Source: Polaromonas sp. UBA5171 (lineage in GTDB: Bacteria > Pseudomonadota > Gammaproteobacteria > Burkholderiales > Burkholderiaceae_C). Taken from it: a stretch of DNA of 28,070 nt. The stretch covers positions 1 through 28,070 of the forward strand of contig DHWX01000017.1 of assembly GCA_002413395.1 (NCBI GenBank), in the 5' to 3' direction. Below, piece after piece: positions 6,933 through 15,839 of this stretch (position 1 is the stretch's first letter; each line of letters begins with the position of its first letter). Under the pieces are notes generated by a model, which did not search any database, was not told the origin of the DNA, and worked only from the letters and a program-made list of their open reading frames with translations. The translations under genes and the position numbers were made by a program.

Positions 6933-9037
6933 CGTCTATCTCCTGGGCTGCGTGCCGGTTTTGCTGCATGACGGACAACTTGCGCCCTGGCAGCGGCCAC
7001 GACGTGGGTCGGCTCGAAGCCAAAATGCCGGGTAACCGCCTTTTGCGGCGCCGACATGCCAAAGCTGTGCAGGCCGATGATGGTGCCAGCCAGGCCGGTG
7101 TAGCGCTCCCAGCCGAAAGCCGAGGCTTGTTCTACTGCCACACGCGCCGTGATGGCCGGCGGCAGCACCTGGTCACGGTACGCCTGATCCTGATTTTCGA
7201 ACAGCTCCCAGGACGGCATGCTGACCACGCGCGCCTCGATGCCCTCGGCTTTCAATTGCTCGTAGGCATTGATGCACAGCGCGACCTCGCTGCCCGTGGC
7301 CAGCAGCAGCACCTCGGGCTGGCCGTCTGCGGCGTCGGCCAGAATGTAGGCGCCGCGTGCCACGCCGCTGGCGCTGGCATATGTCGAGCGATCGAGAGTT
7401 GGCACCGCCTGGCGCGTCAGCACGAGGCACACCGGCATGTTTTTGAGTTGCATGACGACGCGCCACGCCTGCACCACTTCGTTGGCATCAGCGGGCCTGA
7501 GCACCACCATGCCTGGCATGGCGCGCAGCGCGGCCAACTGTTCGATCGGCTGGTGCGTGGGCCCGTCTTCGCCCATGCTGATCGAGTCATGCGTCCAGAT
7601 CGAAATCAGCGGGAGCTCCATCATTGCGCTGAGTCGGAGCGCGCCACGGCCGTAGTCGGAAAAAACCAGGAAACTCGATACGAAGGGGCGTACCTTCGAC
7701 AGGCTCATGCCGTTGCCGATGGCGCACATCGCGTGTTCGCGAATCCCGAAATGAAAATTGCGACCGCGGTAGCTGCCCGCTTCGCCGGGCGGCTGAAACT
7801 CACCGGCAAAGTCAAACTTCAGATGGGTTTTGGTCGATGGCGCCAGATCTGCCGCGCCGCCCAGCAGCCAAGGCACCTGCGCCGCGATGGCATTGAGCAC
7901 CTGGCCCGACGCGTCGCGCGTGGCCAGGCCTTTGGTATCCGCCGCAAAGCTGGGCAATGCGCTGTCCCAGCCCGCGGGTAAATCGCGCTGCTGCATCTGA
8001 TCGATCTGTTCGGCCAGGTCCGGGTACTGGGCGCGATAGGCGGCAAACAACTTTTTCCAGGCGGCGTGCGCGCCGTGGCCGCGTTGGCCCAGTTGCGTGC
8101 TGAAGTGCGCCAGCACGCCGTCCGGCACGTCAAACTGCGCATCCGGATCGGAGCCATAAAACTGCTTGGCCAGCCGCACCTCTTCCGCGCCCAGCGGCTC
8201 ACCATGCGCTTCGCGGGTATCCTGCTTGTGCGGCGCGCCGTAGCCGATGTGGCTTTGCACGATGATCAGTGTGGGGCGGTCGTGCGTCGCCAGAAAGCGC
8301 TGATAGGCCGCGCTGAGCTGGGCCAGGTCATTGGCATCGCTCACCCGCGCGACATGCCAGCCGCAGGCGCTGAAACGGGCCGCCACATCCTCGCTAAAGG
8401 CCAGGTCGGTCGAGCCTTCGATGGTGATGTGGTTGGCGTCATAGAGCCAGCACAGATTGGACAGTTTGAGGTGCCCGGCCAGCGATGCCGCTTCGCTGCT
8501 GATGCCTTCCATCATGTCGCCATCGCCGCACAGCGCATAGACCTTGTGATCGAACAAATCGTAGCCAGGCCGGTTATAGGTGGCCGCCAGCCAGCGCTCG
8601 GCCAGCGCCATGCCAACGCTGGTGGCCGCGCCCTGGCCCAATGGCCCGGTGGTGGTTTCCACGCCCGAGGTCCAGCCGTGCTCCGGGTGGCCGGTGCAGC
8701 GGCTACCGGCCTGGCGAAAGGTCTTGAGATCGTCCAGCGTGACTGCCAGGCGCTCGCCCGGCGGGTAGCTGGCATCCCGGGCCTTGACGCTGGCCAGATG
8801 GAGCAGACTGTAGAGCAGCGCGCAGGCGTGGCCGGACGACAGCACGAAGCGGTCGCGGTTCGGCCAGTGGGGATCGGCCGGGTCATAGCGCAAAAAGCGT
8901 TGCCACAGGCAGTAGGCTGTTGGTGCCGCGCCCATCGGTGTGCCGGGGTGGCCAGACTGCGCTTTCTGGACCGCGTCGATGGAAAGTGTGCGCAGGGTGT
9001 TGATGCAAAGCTGGTCGAGATCTGAGTGATTTTTCAT
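6929..9037 (-). CDS. tkt: Transketolase
   Basis: This thiamine-diphosphate enzyme moves two-carbon units between sugar phosphates in the non-oxidative pentose phosphate pathway. The start ATG 9037 (MKNHSDLDQL) is preceded by AGGAG; the frame is open up to 9220 but that extension has no family resemblance. The 702 residues are slightly longer than usual (about 663). Seen: SGHPGTPMG (28-36), the cofactor motif GDGDMMEG (171-178), the pyrimidine-domain stretch around GEDGPTHQPIEQLAALR, and a C-terminal domain ending in a basic tail. It sits 43 bases after the DUF2090 gene and is coupled to pgm by ATGA overlap. It supplies xylulose-5-P/erythrose-4-P exchange that fits with xfp and tal of the same operon. 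Confidence 0.96.
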   Translation of the reverse strand: MKNHSDLDQLCINTLRTLSIDAVQKAQSGHPGTPMGAAPTAYCLWQRFLRYDPADPHWPNRDRFVLSSGHACALLYSLLHLASVKARDASYPPGERLAVTLDDLKTFRQAGSRCTGHPEHGWTSGVETTTGPLGQGAATSVGMALAERWLAATYNRPGYDLFDHKVYALCGDGDMMEGISSEAASLAGHLKLSNLCWLYDANHITIEGSTDLAFSEDVAARFSACGWHVARVSDANDLAQLSAAYQRFLATHDRPTLIIVQSHIGYGAPHKQDTREAHGEPLGAEEVRLAKQFYGSDPDAQFDVPDGVLAHFSTQLGQRGHGAHAAWKKLFAAYRAQYPDLAEQIDQMQQRDLPAGWDSALPSFAADTKGLATRDASGQVLNAIAAQVPWLLGGAADLAPSTKTHLKFDFAGEFQPPGEAGSYRGRNFHFGIREHAMCAIGNGMSLSKVRPFVSSFLVFSDYGRGALRLSAMMELPLISIWTHDSISMGEDGPTHQPIEQLAALRAMPGMVVLRPADANEVVQAWRVVMQLKNMPVCLVLTRQAVPTLDRSTYASASGVARGAYILADAADGQPEVLLLATGSEVALCINAYEQLKAEGIEARVVSMPSWELFENQDQAYRDQVLPPAITARVAVEQASAFGWERYTGLAGTIIGLHSFGMSAPQKAVTRHFGFEPTHVVAAARAQVVRHAAKPARSPGDRR

Positions 9038-9080
9038 GCGTGGCTCCTGTGGGATGGGTTGCCGCCAGATTGCCGGAATT

Positions 9081-9995
9081 TCAAGTGTGGCGTGCCTGCT
9101 CAAAGATACGCACCCATTCGCCATAGCGTTTGGCGATGCGCGCACACGCCTGTTGCCGGGTTGCCTTTGCCGCGCGGTAATCCGCCACCGCATCCCAAAA
9201 ACTGGTGCGGCCCACGGCAAAGCCGATGAAGCCCGGCACGCTGGCCGCCGTCTTCAGCCAGCTCGCTACTTTTGATTCATCCGCGCCGCGTCCCAGCACA
9301 ATGCAGCGTGCCGCGTCACGACCGTTGCGTTGCACGGTTCGCATGATCTGTTCACACTCTTCGCGGTGCTCGAGCCCTTCGATCTTCCATATATCAGGTT
9401 CGACGCCGGCATCCTGCAAAGCCCGAATTGACTGGGCCATGAGCTCCGGGCGAAGCCGCTGGTCATAGACATTTTTGTCGTTTTCAACTTGTTCCAGCTG
9501 CGCCGGGGTTGCCGGCACCAGCAGCTCGAACATGAACAGTTGCCGTGCCTTTTGGCAATACTCGGAGAGTTGCGCGATCCGGGCGGTTTGGCGCTGATTG
9601 AGCGCCGCATCGCCTTGCGGGTTGTAGCGCACCAGAATTTTCGCGAAGCTGGGATGAAACGCCTCGATGTGTTGGGCGTAGTCTTCGCCATATTCAAATT
9701 CAAACTCATCCACACCACTTTTTTCGACGGAAAGCGCGGTGCCATAACCCCGCTTTCCGGCATCCCGCAAAATGGCGGCGCCGAATTCTTCATCCACCAG
9801 AAGCGCCGCGGCTGCCACTGGCACGCCTTCGCCCAGCGCCTGCCGAAACCCCTCGTAAACAAGCTGTTTGCTGTCGGCTACTTCGTCGTGCTGCTCCGGC
9901 GTGAGCGGTGTTTTGAACCCGAACATGCCGCTCACATAGGAGTGCCTGTGGTCGAACGGCAGAACATAGAGTGGCTTGTGGTAACCCATGATCAT
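9081..9995 (-). CDS. DUF2090 (IolC C-terminal-like) class I aldolase-type protein
   Basis: This 304-residue stand-alone protein resembles the DUF2090 domain found at the C-terminus of some fused IolC (deoxy-keto-gluconate kinase) proteins, and more distantly LacD-type tagatose-bisphosphate aldolases. Seen: YVLPFDHRHSY near the start, VDEEFG (about 67-72), SVEKSGVDEF (89-98), KILVRYNP (119-126) and DIWKIEGLEH (201-210). K119 and K204 sit about where LacD-type enzymes have K125 and the Schiff-base K205, so a class I aldolase of a phosphorylated sugar is likely; the substrate is inferred. Context (pgi on one side, tkt on the other) points to fructose-bisphosphate or a related ketose phosphate. 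The start overlaps the pgi stop (ATGA), with GGGGG 7 bases before it. A second ATG lies two codons in. Confidence 0.75.
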   Translation of the reverse strand: MIMGYHKPLYVLPFDHRHSYVSGMFGFKTPLTPEQHDEVADSKQLVYEGFRQALGEGVPVAAAALLVDEEFGAAILRDAGKRGYGTALSVEKSGVDEFEFEYGEDYAQHIEAFHPSFAKILVRYNPQGDAALNQRQTARIAQLSEYCQKARQLFMFELLVPATPAQLEQVENDKNVYDQRLRPELMAQSIRALQDAGVEPDIWKIEGLEHREECEQIMRTVQRNGRDAARCIVLGRGADESKVASWLKTAASVPGFIGFAVGRTSFWDAVADYRAAKATRQQACARIAKRYGEWVRIFEQARHT

Positions 9996-11662
9996 GATGA
10001 ATCCCCCGTTTTCTGGAGCTTCCTGAATTGCCGATAGCGCCGAATCAGGGTGTTGGTCGAACTGTCATGCTCAAGCTGTGGCTCCTGCGGGCTTTCCAGC
10101 TCGGGAATGGTTCGCTCTGCCAGTGCCTTGCCCAATTCCACACCCCATTGGTCGAATGAGTCGATCTGCCAGATCACGCCTTGCGTGAAGACGCTGTGCT
10201 CGTAAAGCGCCACCAGACATCCCAAGGTCTCCGGCGTCAGGCGCTCGGCAAGCACGGTATTGGTGGGGCGGTTGCCCTCGAACATGCGGTGCGGCACCAG
10301 CCAGTCCGGCGTGCCTTCGGCCCTGACTTCTTCTTGCGTCTTGCCGAAAGCGAGCGCCTCGGTCTGGGCAAACAGGTTGGCCGTCAACAAGTCATGATGG
10401 CGCGCCAGCGGATTCAAGGGCTGGCAAAAGCCGATAAAGTCGCACGGGATCAGCCTGGTGCCCTGATGAATCAACTGATAAAACGAGTGCTGGCCATTGG
10501 TGCCTGGCTCGCCCCAATAAATCGGTCCCGTTTGATAGTCCACCCTGGCACCATCGAGCGTGACATGCTTGCCGTTGCTTTCCATCGTCAATTGCTGGAG
10601 GTAGGCCGGAAAGCGTTTCAGGTATTGTTCATAGGGCAGCACCGCGACGGTTTGCGCATCGAAAAAATTGTTGTACCAGACGGCCAGCAAGCCCATCAGC
10701 ACCGGCAGGTTGCGGCCGAATGGCGCGCTGCGAAAATGCTGGTCCATGGCGCGCATTCCCGCCAGCATCGCCTGAAAATTCTCCGCGCCAATGGCGAGCA
10801 TGGTCGTGAGGCCAATCGCCGAATCCATCGAGTAGCGGCCGCCGGCCCAATCCCACAAGCCGAACATGTGCCGGGCATCAATGCCGAATTTGGCAACGCC
10901 TTCAACGTTGGTCGAGACCGCAACAAAATGCCGGGCGATGGCGCGTTCGTCGACGAGTTTTCGCAAAATCCATTCGCGCGCGGCCTGGGCGTTGGTCAAA
11001 GTCTCCAGCGTTTTGAACGTTTTGGAGCAGACCACGAACAGGGTTTCCTCAGGCTTGAGATCGCGTGTCGCTTCTGCAAAGTCCGTGCCATCAATGTTGG
11101 ACACAAAGCGAAATGTCATGTCGCGATGACTGTAGTGACGCAGCGCTTCATAGGCCATGACCGGTCCCAGATCCGAGCCGCCAATACCGATATTGACCAC
11201 GTTGCGGATTGGCAAGCCGGTAAATCCGAGCCATTCGCCCGCGTGAATCTGGCGCGTGAATTCGGCCATTTTGTCGAGCACCGCGTGAACTTGCGGCACG
11301 ATATCGATGCCATCGAGGACAATGCGTTCTTCACGGGGCGCGCGCAGCGCCGTGTGAAGCACCGCGCGTTGCTCGGTCACATTGATTTTCCGGCCAGTGA
11401 ACATGGCCTCGGCATGCTCGCGCAACTCGCACTCCCCGGCCAGTTGCAGCAGCAACTGAAGCGTCTCATCCGTGATGCGGTTTTTCGAGTAGTCGAGGTA
11501 AAGCCCGCAGGCCTCGGCGGCAAAGCGCTCACCCCGAAGGGGATCGTCGGCAAACAGCTGGCGCAGGTGCACCTCGCGCACTTTTTGATGATGCGCCTGC
11601 AGCGCCTTCCAGGCGGGTCGCTGCACAAGGGGTGGTGGCCGGGTGACAGGTGGTTTGCTCAT
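9992..11662 (-). CDS. pgi: Glucose-6-phosphate isomerase
   Basis: Interconverts glucose-6-P and fructose-6-P in the cytoplasm. The 556 residues match the long bacterial/eukaryotic type (about 549). Seen: the GIGGSDLGPVMAYEAL phosphate-binding segment, SKTFKTLET, the catalytic ESNGK loop, GEPGTNGQHSFYQLIHQGT, and the family signature FDQWGVELGK near the C-terminus. It lies between tal and the aldolase-like gene, overlapping each by 4 bases, so it is probably translated in step with them. In this setting it recycles fructose-6-P formed by tal and tkt back to glucose-6-P for zwf or pgm, or feeds fructose-6-P to phosphoketolase. Confidence 0.97.
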   Translation of the reverse strand: MSKPPVTRPPPLVQRPAWKALQAHHQKVREVHLRQLFADDPLRGERFAAEACGLYLDYSKNRITDETLQLLLQLAGECELREHAEAMFTGRKINVTEQRAVLHTALRAPREERIVLDGIDIVPQVHAVLDKMAEFTRQIHAGEWLGFTGLPIRNVVNIGIGGSDLGPVMAYEALRHYSHRDMTFRFVSNIDGTDFAEATRDLKPEETLFVVCSKTFKTLETLTNAQAAREWILRKLVDERAIARHFVAVSTNVEGVAKFGIDARHMFGLWDWAGGRYSMDSAIGLTTMLAIGAENFQAMLAGMRAMDQHFRSAPFGRNLPVLMGLLAVWYNNFFDAQTVAVLPYEQYLKRFPAYLQQLTMESNGKHVTLDGARVDYQTGPIYWGEPGTNGQHSFYQLIHQGTRLIPCDFIGFCQPLNPLARHHDLLTANLFAQTEALAFGKTQEEVRAEGTPDWLVPHRMFEGNRPTNTVLAERLTPETLGCLVALYEHSVFTQGVIWQIDSFDQWGVELGKALAERTIPELESPQEPQLEHDSSTNTLIRRYRQFRKLQKTGDSS

Positions 11663-12768
11663 TGCCTGTTTTCTTCCTTTGGAGTCATTGGTTTGTGCTG
11701 CTGTGCGCTCTTTGCCGCGATCACCGCCAGCAGATCGGTCCAGGATTTGGCGAAGGATTGCGCACCCTCGCGCTGGAGCTGGTTGGCGAGCGCCACAATA
11801 TCCACACCGGCTTGCGCAAAATCGGCCAGCACAGCTTCGGCATCACCCCCATCGTCTGGCATGGCGCCGTTCAAACTGCCGTGCGCGGCAAAGGCCTGCA
11901 ATGTTTTTTCCGGAATGGTATTGATGGTGAACGGTGCAGCCAGCGCTTCAATATAAAACGTGTCCGGAATTTGCGGGTCTTTCGTGCCGGTGCTGGCCCA
12001 AAGCAGGCGCTGCGGCAAGGCGCCGGCATCGGCGAGCTTGCGCCAGACTGGAGATGCCATGCGTTTGCAGTAGGTTTTGTAAATTCGACGGGCAATGGCA
12101 ACCCCCAGGCGGTTGTGCAATGCCGGTGGAACGGCGTTCAACACGGCCTTGTCCCAGCGGCTGACGAAGATTGAAGCAACGGAGTTGACTTTCGGGTCAA
12201 GGCCCGCGTCCACTCTGCGCTGAATGCCGCGCCAATAGGCGTCAGCCGCCGCGATATATTGCTCTCGCGAGAACAGCAAGGTGACGTTCACGGGCACCCC
12301 CGCAAAAATGGATTCTTCAATGGCACGAGTGCCTGCTGCCGTGCCTGGAATCTTGATGAACAGGTTGGGACGCCCGGCACGTTCGTGAAGCGCCACCGCG
12401 GCCTTGATGGTGCCGGCCGTGTCGTCCGCCAGCAAGGGCGACACCTCCAGCGATACCCAGCCGTCGATCCCGCCGGTGGCGTCATGGACCGGGCGAAAGA
12501 GATCTGCGGCCTGGGTCAAATCCTCCAGCGCCAGTTCGAAGAACAATGCCTCGCCTGATTGGCCCATAGCGGTTTTTTGATGGATGGCTTCGTCGTAAAA
12601 GTCAGCGTCATGAATGGCCTTCTCGAAAATCGTTGGGTTGGAGGTCAGTCCCGTCACTGAATACTCGCTGATATAGCGGCTGAGGGTGCCGCTGGTCAGC
12701 AGACCACGGGTGATGTTGTCGAGCCAAAGACTCTGACCGAGATCATGCAGTTGTTGCGTTGCCTTCAT
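11659..12768 (-). CDS. tal: Transaldolase
   Basis: Transfers a dihydroxyacetone unit between sedoheptulose-7-P and glyceraldehyde-3-P. The start ATG 12768 (MKATQQL) has GGAGG 4 bases upstream, and the frame continues to 12903 without family resemblance. The 369 residues fit the longer bacterial Tal group rather than E. coli TalB (317). Seen: SLWLDNITR (13-21), GLTSNPTIFEKAI (40-52), VSLEVSP (105-111), the Schiff-base strand FIKIPGT (K139), and VPVNVTLLFS (158-167). It overlaps the preceding gamma-like ORF by 26 bases and pgi by 4. In some bacteria this Tal type is fused to Pgi; here the two are separate but adjacent and coupled. Confidence 0.95.
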   Translation of the reverse strand: MKATQQLHDLGQSLWLDNITRGLLTSGTLSRYISEYSVTGLTSNPTIFEKAIHDADFYDEAIHQKTAMGQSGEALFFELALEDLTQAADLFRPVHDATGGIDGWVSLEVSPLLADDTAGTIKAAVALHERAGRPNLFIKIPGTAAGTRAIEESIFAGVPVNVTLLFSREQYIAAADAYWRGIQRRVDAGLDPKVNSVASIFVSRWDKAVLNAVPPALHNRLGVAIARRIYKTYCKRMASPVWRKLADAGALPQRLLWASTGTKDPQIPDTFYIEALAAPFTINTIPEKTLQAFAAHGSLNGAMPDDGGDAEAVLADFAQAGVDIVALANQLQREGAQSFAKSWTDLLAVIAAKSAQQHKPMTPKEENRQ

Positions 12769-13087
12769 GGGGCCTCCAATGGTGTTGAGATACGGTTTCT
12801 TTCGCCAGCAGTTCATAGCTGGAAATGACATCGAACAATTCCTCGTCAATCGAGCTTTGGCGCAGGCGGTGGAATGTGCCGTGAAGGCCTTCCAGCAATT
12901 CATCGATGTTCTTGTCGGCGCGTTCCATCGCCGCCAGGCGACTTGTATTCTCGCTCGCCAGGGATTCAGCGCAAGCCCGGAACAGCGCGCGCAGCGTCGC
13001 GCTGCCGCGGACCGAGACGATCACGTCGAGATTCGACAAGCCCGCTTTGTTTTCCATGTTTGCTCCCGCTGATCCACCCTTGGTCAT
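12743..13087 (-). CDS. Stand-alone C-terminal piece of an F1-ATPase gamma-like subunit
   Basis: A 114-residue protein. From about residue 34 it reads like the C-terminal helix of ATP synthase gamma subunits: LFRACAESLASENTSRLAAMERADKNID, then HRLRQSSIDEELFDVISSYELL (compare SEQAARMVAMKAATDN and RQASITQELTEIVSG in E. coli AtpG). The gamma N-terminal half and all other ATPase subunits are missing (full gamma is about 290). Yet it has its own good start: GGAGG 7 bases before ATG 13087, with an in-frame stop only 16 codons upstream. It lies between the proton ATPase gene and tal, overlapping tal. The style is closest to the alternative (N-type) F-ATPases. It could be a remnant of a deleted atp operon or a small protein that kept the helix for another use. 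Homology is by eye. Confidence 0.6.
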   Translation of the reverse strand: MTKGGSAGANMENKAGLSNLDVIVSVRGSATLRALFRACAESLASENTSRLAAMERADKNIDELLEGLHGTFHRLRQSSIDEELFDVISSYELLAKETVSQHHWRPHEGNATTA

Positions 13088-13178
13088 GGCTTTGCCTCCA
13101 GAACGGCTGGTGGAAACTGGTGGGATTGACTTTCAACTTCGTTGTTGCGGCAATGCCCACCGGGTGATTCGCAGTGGT

Positions 13179-15809
13179 TCATTTGGAGAGTCCATTTTTC
13201 CGGCTACCTGGCGCCGCCTGATCCCCGACCTGAGCCGCCAGACCGTCCTGGCGGCCTCGCTGCCGGTATTGTTCATCGGCACGCATGGCGATCTGCTGAC
13301 TCATATCGACTGGCTTCCCAACCACGGCGTTATCAACACGCCATTTGATCATGGCGACCTTCAGGGCGTCGTTCACGACCAGGCAGGCGACCATGGCGTA
13401 AACAAAAATCGCGAGCGTTTGCCACCAGGGCAATGGCAGGAGATCCGGGAGCCCCACGAAGGTCATGACGGTGCCCAGAAGCGCATCCGCCGTGAGAGCT
13501 GAGAGGAAGGTCTTGCTGGGCAGCGTCGCCCAGAACCAGCGGCGCTCCCGCGCCGACACGATGGAGAATACGGCAAAGTAGAGCAGCATCAGGAAACTGA
13601 AGGTGTAGAGGGCATTGTCGTTGCTTGCCAAACCGAAATGCGACCAGCCGAGCCACAACAGGAGCAGCGTTTCGGCCACCATCGCGATACCCAGCACGAC
13701 GGACACGGTGATGAAGCCACCGATGTTCCAGGTTTCCGGTGTCCTCGATGGCCGGACGTTGTCGGTGGCCAGGGAGATCTTTGCGAAGTCCGTCATGAAG
13801 ACCAGCAGCAGCATGGCAAAGGCGGAGACGACGAACTTGCCGGTGACGACGAAGGCGATGGCCACGAAGGCGGCCTTGAGGATGGTCCGGCTGATCTTGT
13901 TGATGATCCAGGTCAGAATGCGCTGGTAGATGGTTCGCCCCTGCTCGACCAGGGCCACGATGTTGGTCAGCCCCGGTTCGGTCAGCACGACGCTGGCGGC
14001 GCCCTTGGCGACGTCGGTGGCGCTGCTGACGGCGATGCCCACTTCGGCCTGGCGCAGCGCTGGCGCGTCGTTAACGCCGTCGCCGGTCATGCCGGTCACA
14101 TGTCCCGCGGCCTGCAGGTGCTGCACCACGAGGTATTTGTCCTCCGGATAGACCTCGGCGAAGCCGTCGGCGCCGGAGAGTAAGTCCACCGACTCGTTGC
14201 TGGCCTGGGCGCCCGCCGCCTTCAGGTCCGCGACGCGGCGGATGTTGGGTAGCCCGACGCCCTGGCCGATTTCACGCGCCACCGCCAGCGCGTCGCCGGT
14301 GAGCATCTTTACCGGTACGCCGAGGTCATGGAGCGTGGCGATGAGTTGCCTGGCGTCCGGCCGCGGTGGATCATACAGGGACACCAGGCCGAGCAGCGCC
14401 GGGGCGCCCGTCTCGGGGCCGCGCGCCACCGCCAGTGTCCGATAGCCCTTGGCGGCCGTCTCGCTCATCTGCGCCTCCAGCGCCTCGATTGCCGGGGGCT
14501 GCAGTCCACAGGCCTCGGCGACAGTGCGTACGGCGCCTTTCATCACGCGCAGCCGCTGTCCGTTCTGTTCGACCACGGCTTCGGTGCGGCGGTTTTTCGC
14601 ATCGAAGGGCGAGAAGGAGACCGGGGTTACCGCGGGCGCACCATCGAAGACGTGATGCGCCTTCGCCGCAGCCAGGAAAGCCAGGTCGATCGGATCCTGA
14701 TTGGCCTCCTGCGAGGCAAGTGCCCCGGCCGACAGCACGTCGGATTCCGTCGCCTGCTCCAGCGGGATCACGCCGGTGACGGCGAGCTGGTTCATGGTGA
14801 TCGTGCCCGTCTTGTCCACACAGAGCACGTCCATGGTCGCGGCATCCTCGGCGGCGGACAGACGCGTGACCAGCACGCCGCGCTTGGCCAGCTCCTTCGA
14901 CCCGACGGCCATGCTGACGGTGAACATCACGGGGAGGGCGACCGGCACCGCACTCATCAACAGGACGAGCATAAGCGGAGCCATTTCCATGAGCGCCGCG
15001 CCGCGGATCAGCGACAACACGATCACCACCGCCAGCAGCGCGCCGACGATGATGAACAGCCAGCGCACGACCTTGGCCACCACCGCCTCGATGTGCAGCT
15101 TGGGGCGCGCCTCCTGCACCAGTTCCGTGGTGCGGCCGAAGTAGGTTTTCGCCCCGGTCAGCATGACCACGCCGTTACCCTCGCCGCGGCGGACGACGGA
15201 GCCCGAGGCGAGCACTTCGCCGGGCGCCTTGTCCGCGTCCTTCGACTCGCCGGTGAGGGCTGACTGGTCCACGCTCAAGGCTTCCGTGAGGAGCTTCACG
15301 TCTGCCGGGATGATGTCACCGGGGCGCACGCGAACGATGTCGCCGGGAACCAGTTCGCGGGCCGGAACGACCTGCCAGTTCGAATCACGCAGCACACGCG
15401 CACTGACCTGCAAGCGCCGCCGCAGGGCCTCGACGACGCCGGCGGCGCGGTGCTCCTGCATGAAGCCCAGTACAGCGTTGATAAACAGCAGCGCGCCGAC
15501 TACGGCGAGGTCCGAATATTTTCCGAGGATCGCCGACAGGACCATGATCAGCTCGAGCATCCACGCCGAGAGGCCCCAGAACTTGCCGAGGAACTTGAGC
15601 ACCGGGTGCCCTTTTTGTTCGGTCACTTCGTTGTAGCCGTGCTCCTTGCGGCGAACCTCCACCTCTGCGTGGGTGAGCCCGGTGTCGGGGTTCACATGGA
15701 GCGCCGCGAGCGTATCGGGAAGCGACGCGGAGGCGACGTCGGGGGGCTTGCCGTTTGCCGACTTTGCGGGCCTCGATGCGTCTTCGGATTTATTCTGGGT
15801 CGTTTGCAT
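13179..15809 (-). CDS. P-type (P3A) proton-translocating ATPase
   Basis: A plasma-membrane H+-ATPase family pump that uses ATP to expel protons. The preferred start is ATG 15809 (MQTTQNK, with GGAGAGG upstream), giving 876 residues; a GTG at 15830 is also possible. Seen: a cation ATPase N-terminal domain (about 30-70), the actuator TGES (186-189), the membrane motif AVPVALP (287-293), the phosphorylation site DKTGTIT (332-338, Asp332), the hinge MTGDGVNDAPALRQAEVGIAVSSATDVAKGAA, and about ten membrane segments. The absence of CPx or His-rich motifs and the match to P3A proteins argue against heavy-metal or Ca transport. The Ile in DKTGTIT replaces the usual Leu. It begins 30 bases after xfp and is probably cotranscribed with it. 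Confidence 0.9.
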   Translation of the reverse strand: MQTTQNKSEDASRPAKSANGKPPDVASASLPDTLAALHVNPDTGLTHAEVEVRRKEHGYNEVTEQKGHPVLKFLGKFWGLSAWMLELIMVLSAILGKYSDLAVVGALLFINAVLGFMQEHRAAGVVEALRRRLQVSARVLRDSNWQVVPARELVPGDIVRVRPGDIIPADVKLLTEALSVDQSALTGESKDADKAPGEVLASGSVVRRGEGNGVVMLTGAKTYFGRTTELVQEARPKLHIEAVVAKVVRWLFIIVGALLAVVIVLSLIRGAALMEMAPLMLVLLMSAVPVALPVMFTVSMAVGSKELAKRGVLVTRLSAAEDAATMDVLCVDKTGTITMNQLAVTGVIPLEQATESDVLSAGALASQEANQDPIDLAFLAAAKAHHVFDGAPAVTPVSFSPFDAKNRRTEAVVEQNGQRLRVMKGAVRTVAEACGLQPPAIEALEAQMSETAAKGYRTLAVARGPETGAPALLGLVSLYDPPRPDARQLIATLHDLGVPVKMLTGDALAVAREIGQGVGLPNIRRVADLKAAGAQASNESVDLLSGADGFAEVYPEDKYLVVQHLQAAGHVTGMTGDGVNDAPALRQAEVGIAVSSATDVAKGAASVVLTEPGLTNIVALVEQGRTIYQRILTWIINKISRTILKAAFVAIAFVVTGKFVVSAFAMLLLVFMTDFAKISLATDNVRPSRTPETWNIGGFITVSVVLGIAMVAETLLLLWLGWSHFGLASNDNALYTFSFLMLLYFAVFSIVSARERRWFWATLPSKTFLSALTADALLGTVMTFVGLPDLLPLPWWQTLAIFVYAMVACLVVNDALKVAMIKWRVDNAVVGKPVDMSQQIAMRADEQYRQRGRQDGLAAQVGDQAAPGSRKNGLSK

Positions 15810-15839
15810 CGTGGATATCCTCTCCGGCACTTCTGCCGT

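Noticed and set aside
5535..6971. Long + strand frame (478 codons) opposite pgm
   Set aside because: It is the antisense shadow of a gene with clear catalytic motifs, and its own translation has no family pattern.
8066..9025. 319-codon + strand frame opposite tkt
   Set aside because: Shadow of transketolase with no recognisable domain.
9038..9220. N-terminal extension of transketolase to 9220
   Set aside because: The added residues lack similarity to transketolases, and ATG 9037 has a good ribosome binding site.
10181..11956. 591-codon + strand frame opposite pgi and tal
   Set aside because: It spans two well-identified genes on the other strand and its composition is typical of GC-rich antisense frames.
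12769..12903. N-terminal extension of transaldolase to 12903
   Set aside because: It would lie out of frame across the gamma-like ORF; ATG 12768 has GGAGG and begins the conserved sequence.
13179..15809. DKTGTIT in the proton ATPase as a sign of inactivation
   Set aside because: The phosphorylated Asp and the rest of the motif are intact; Ile for Leu is a mild change and appears in bacterial members.
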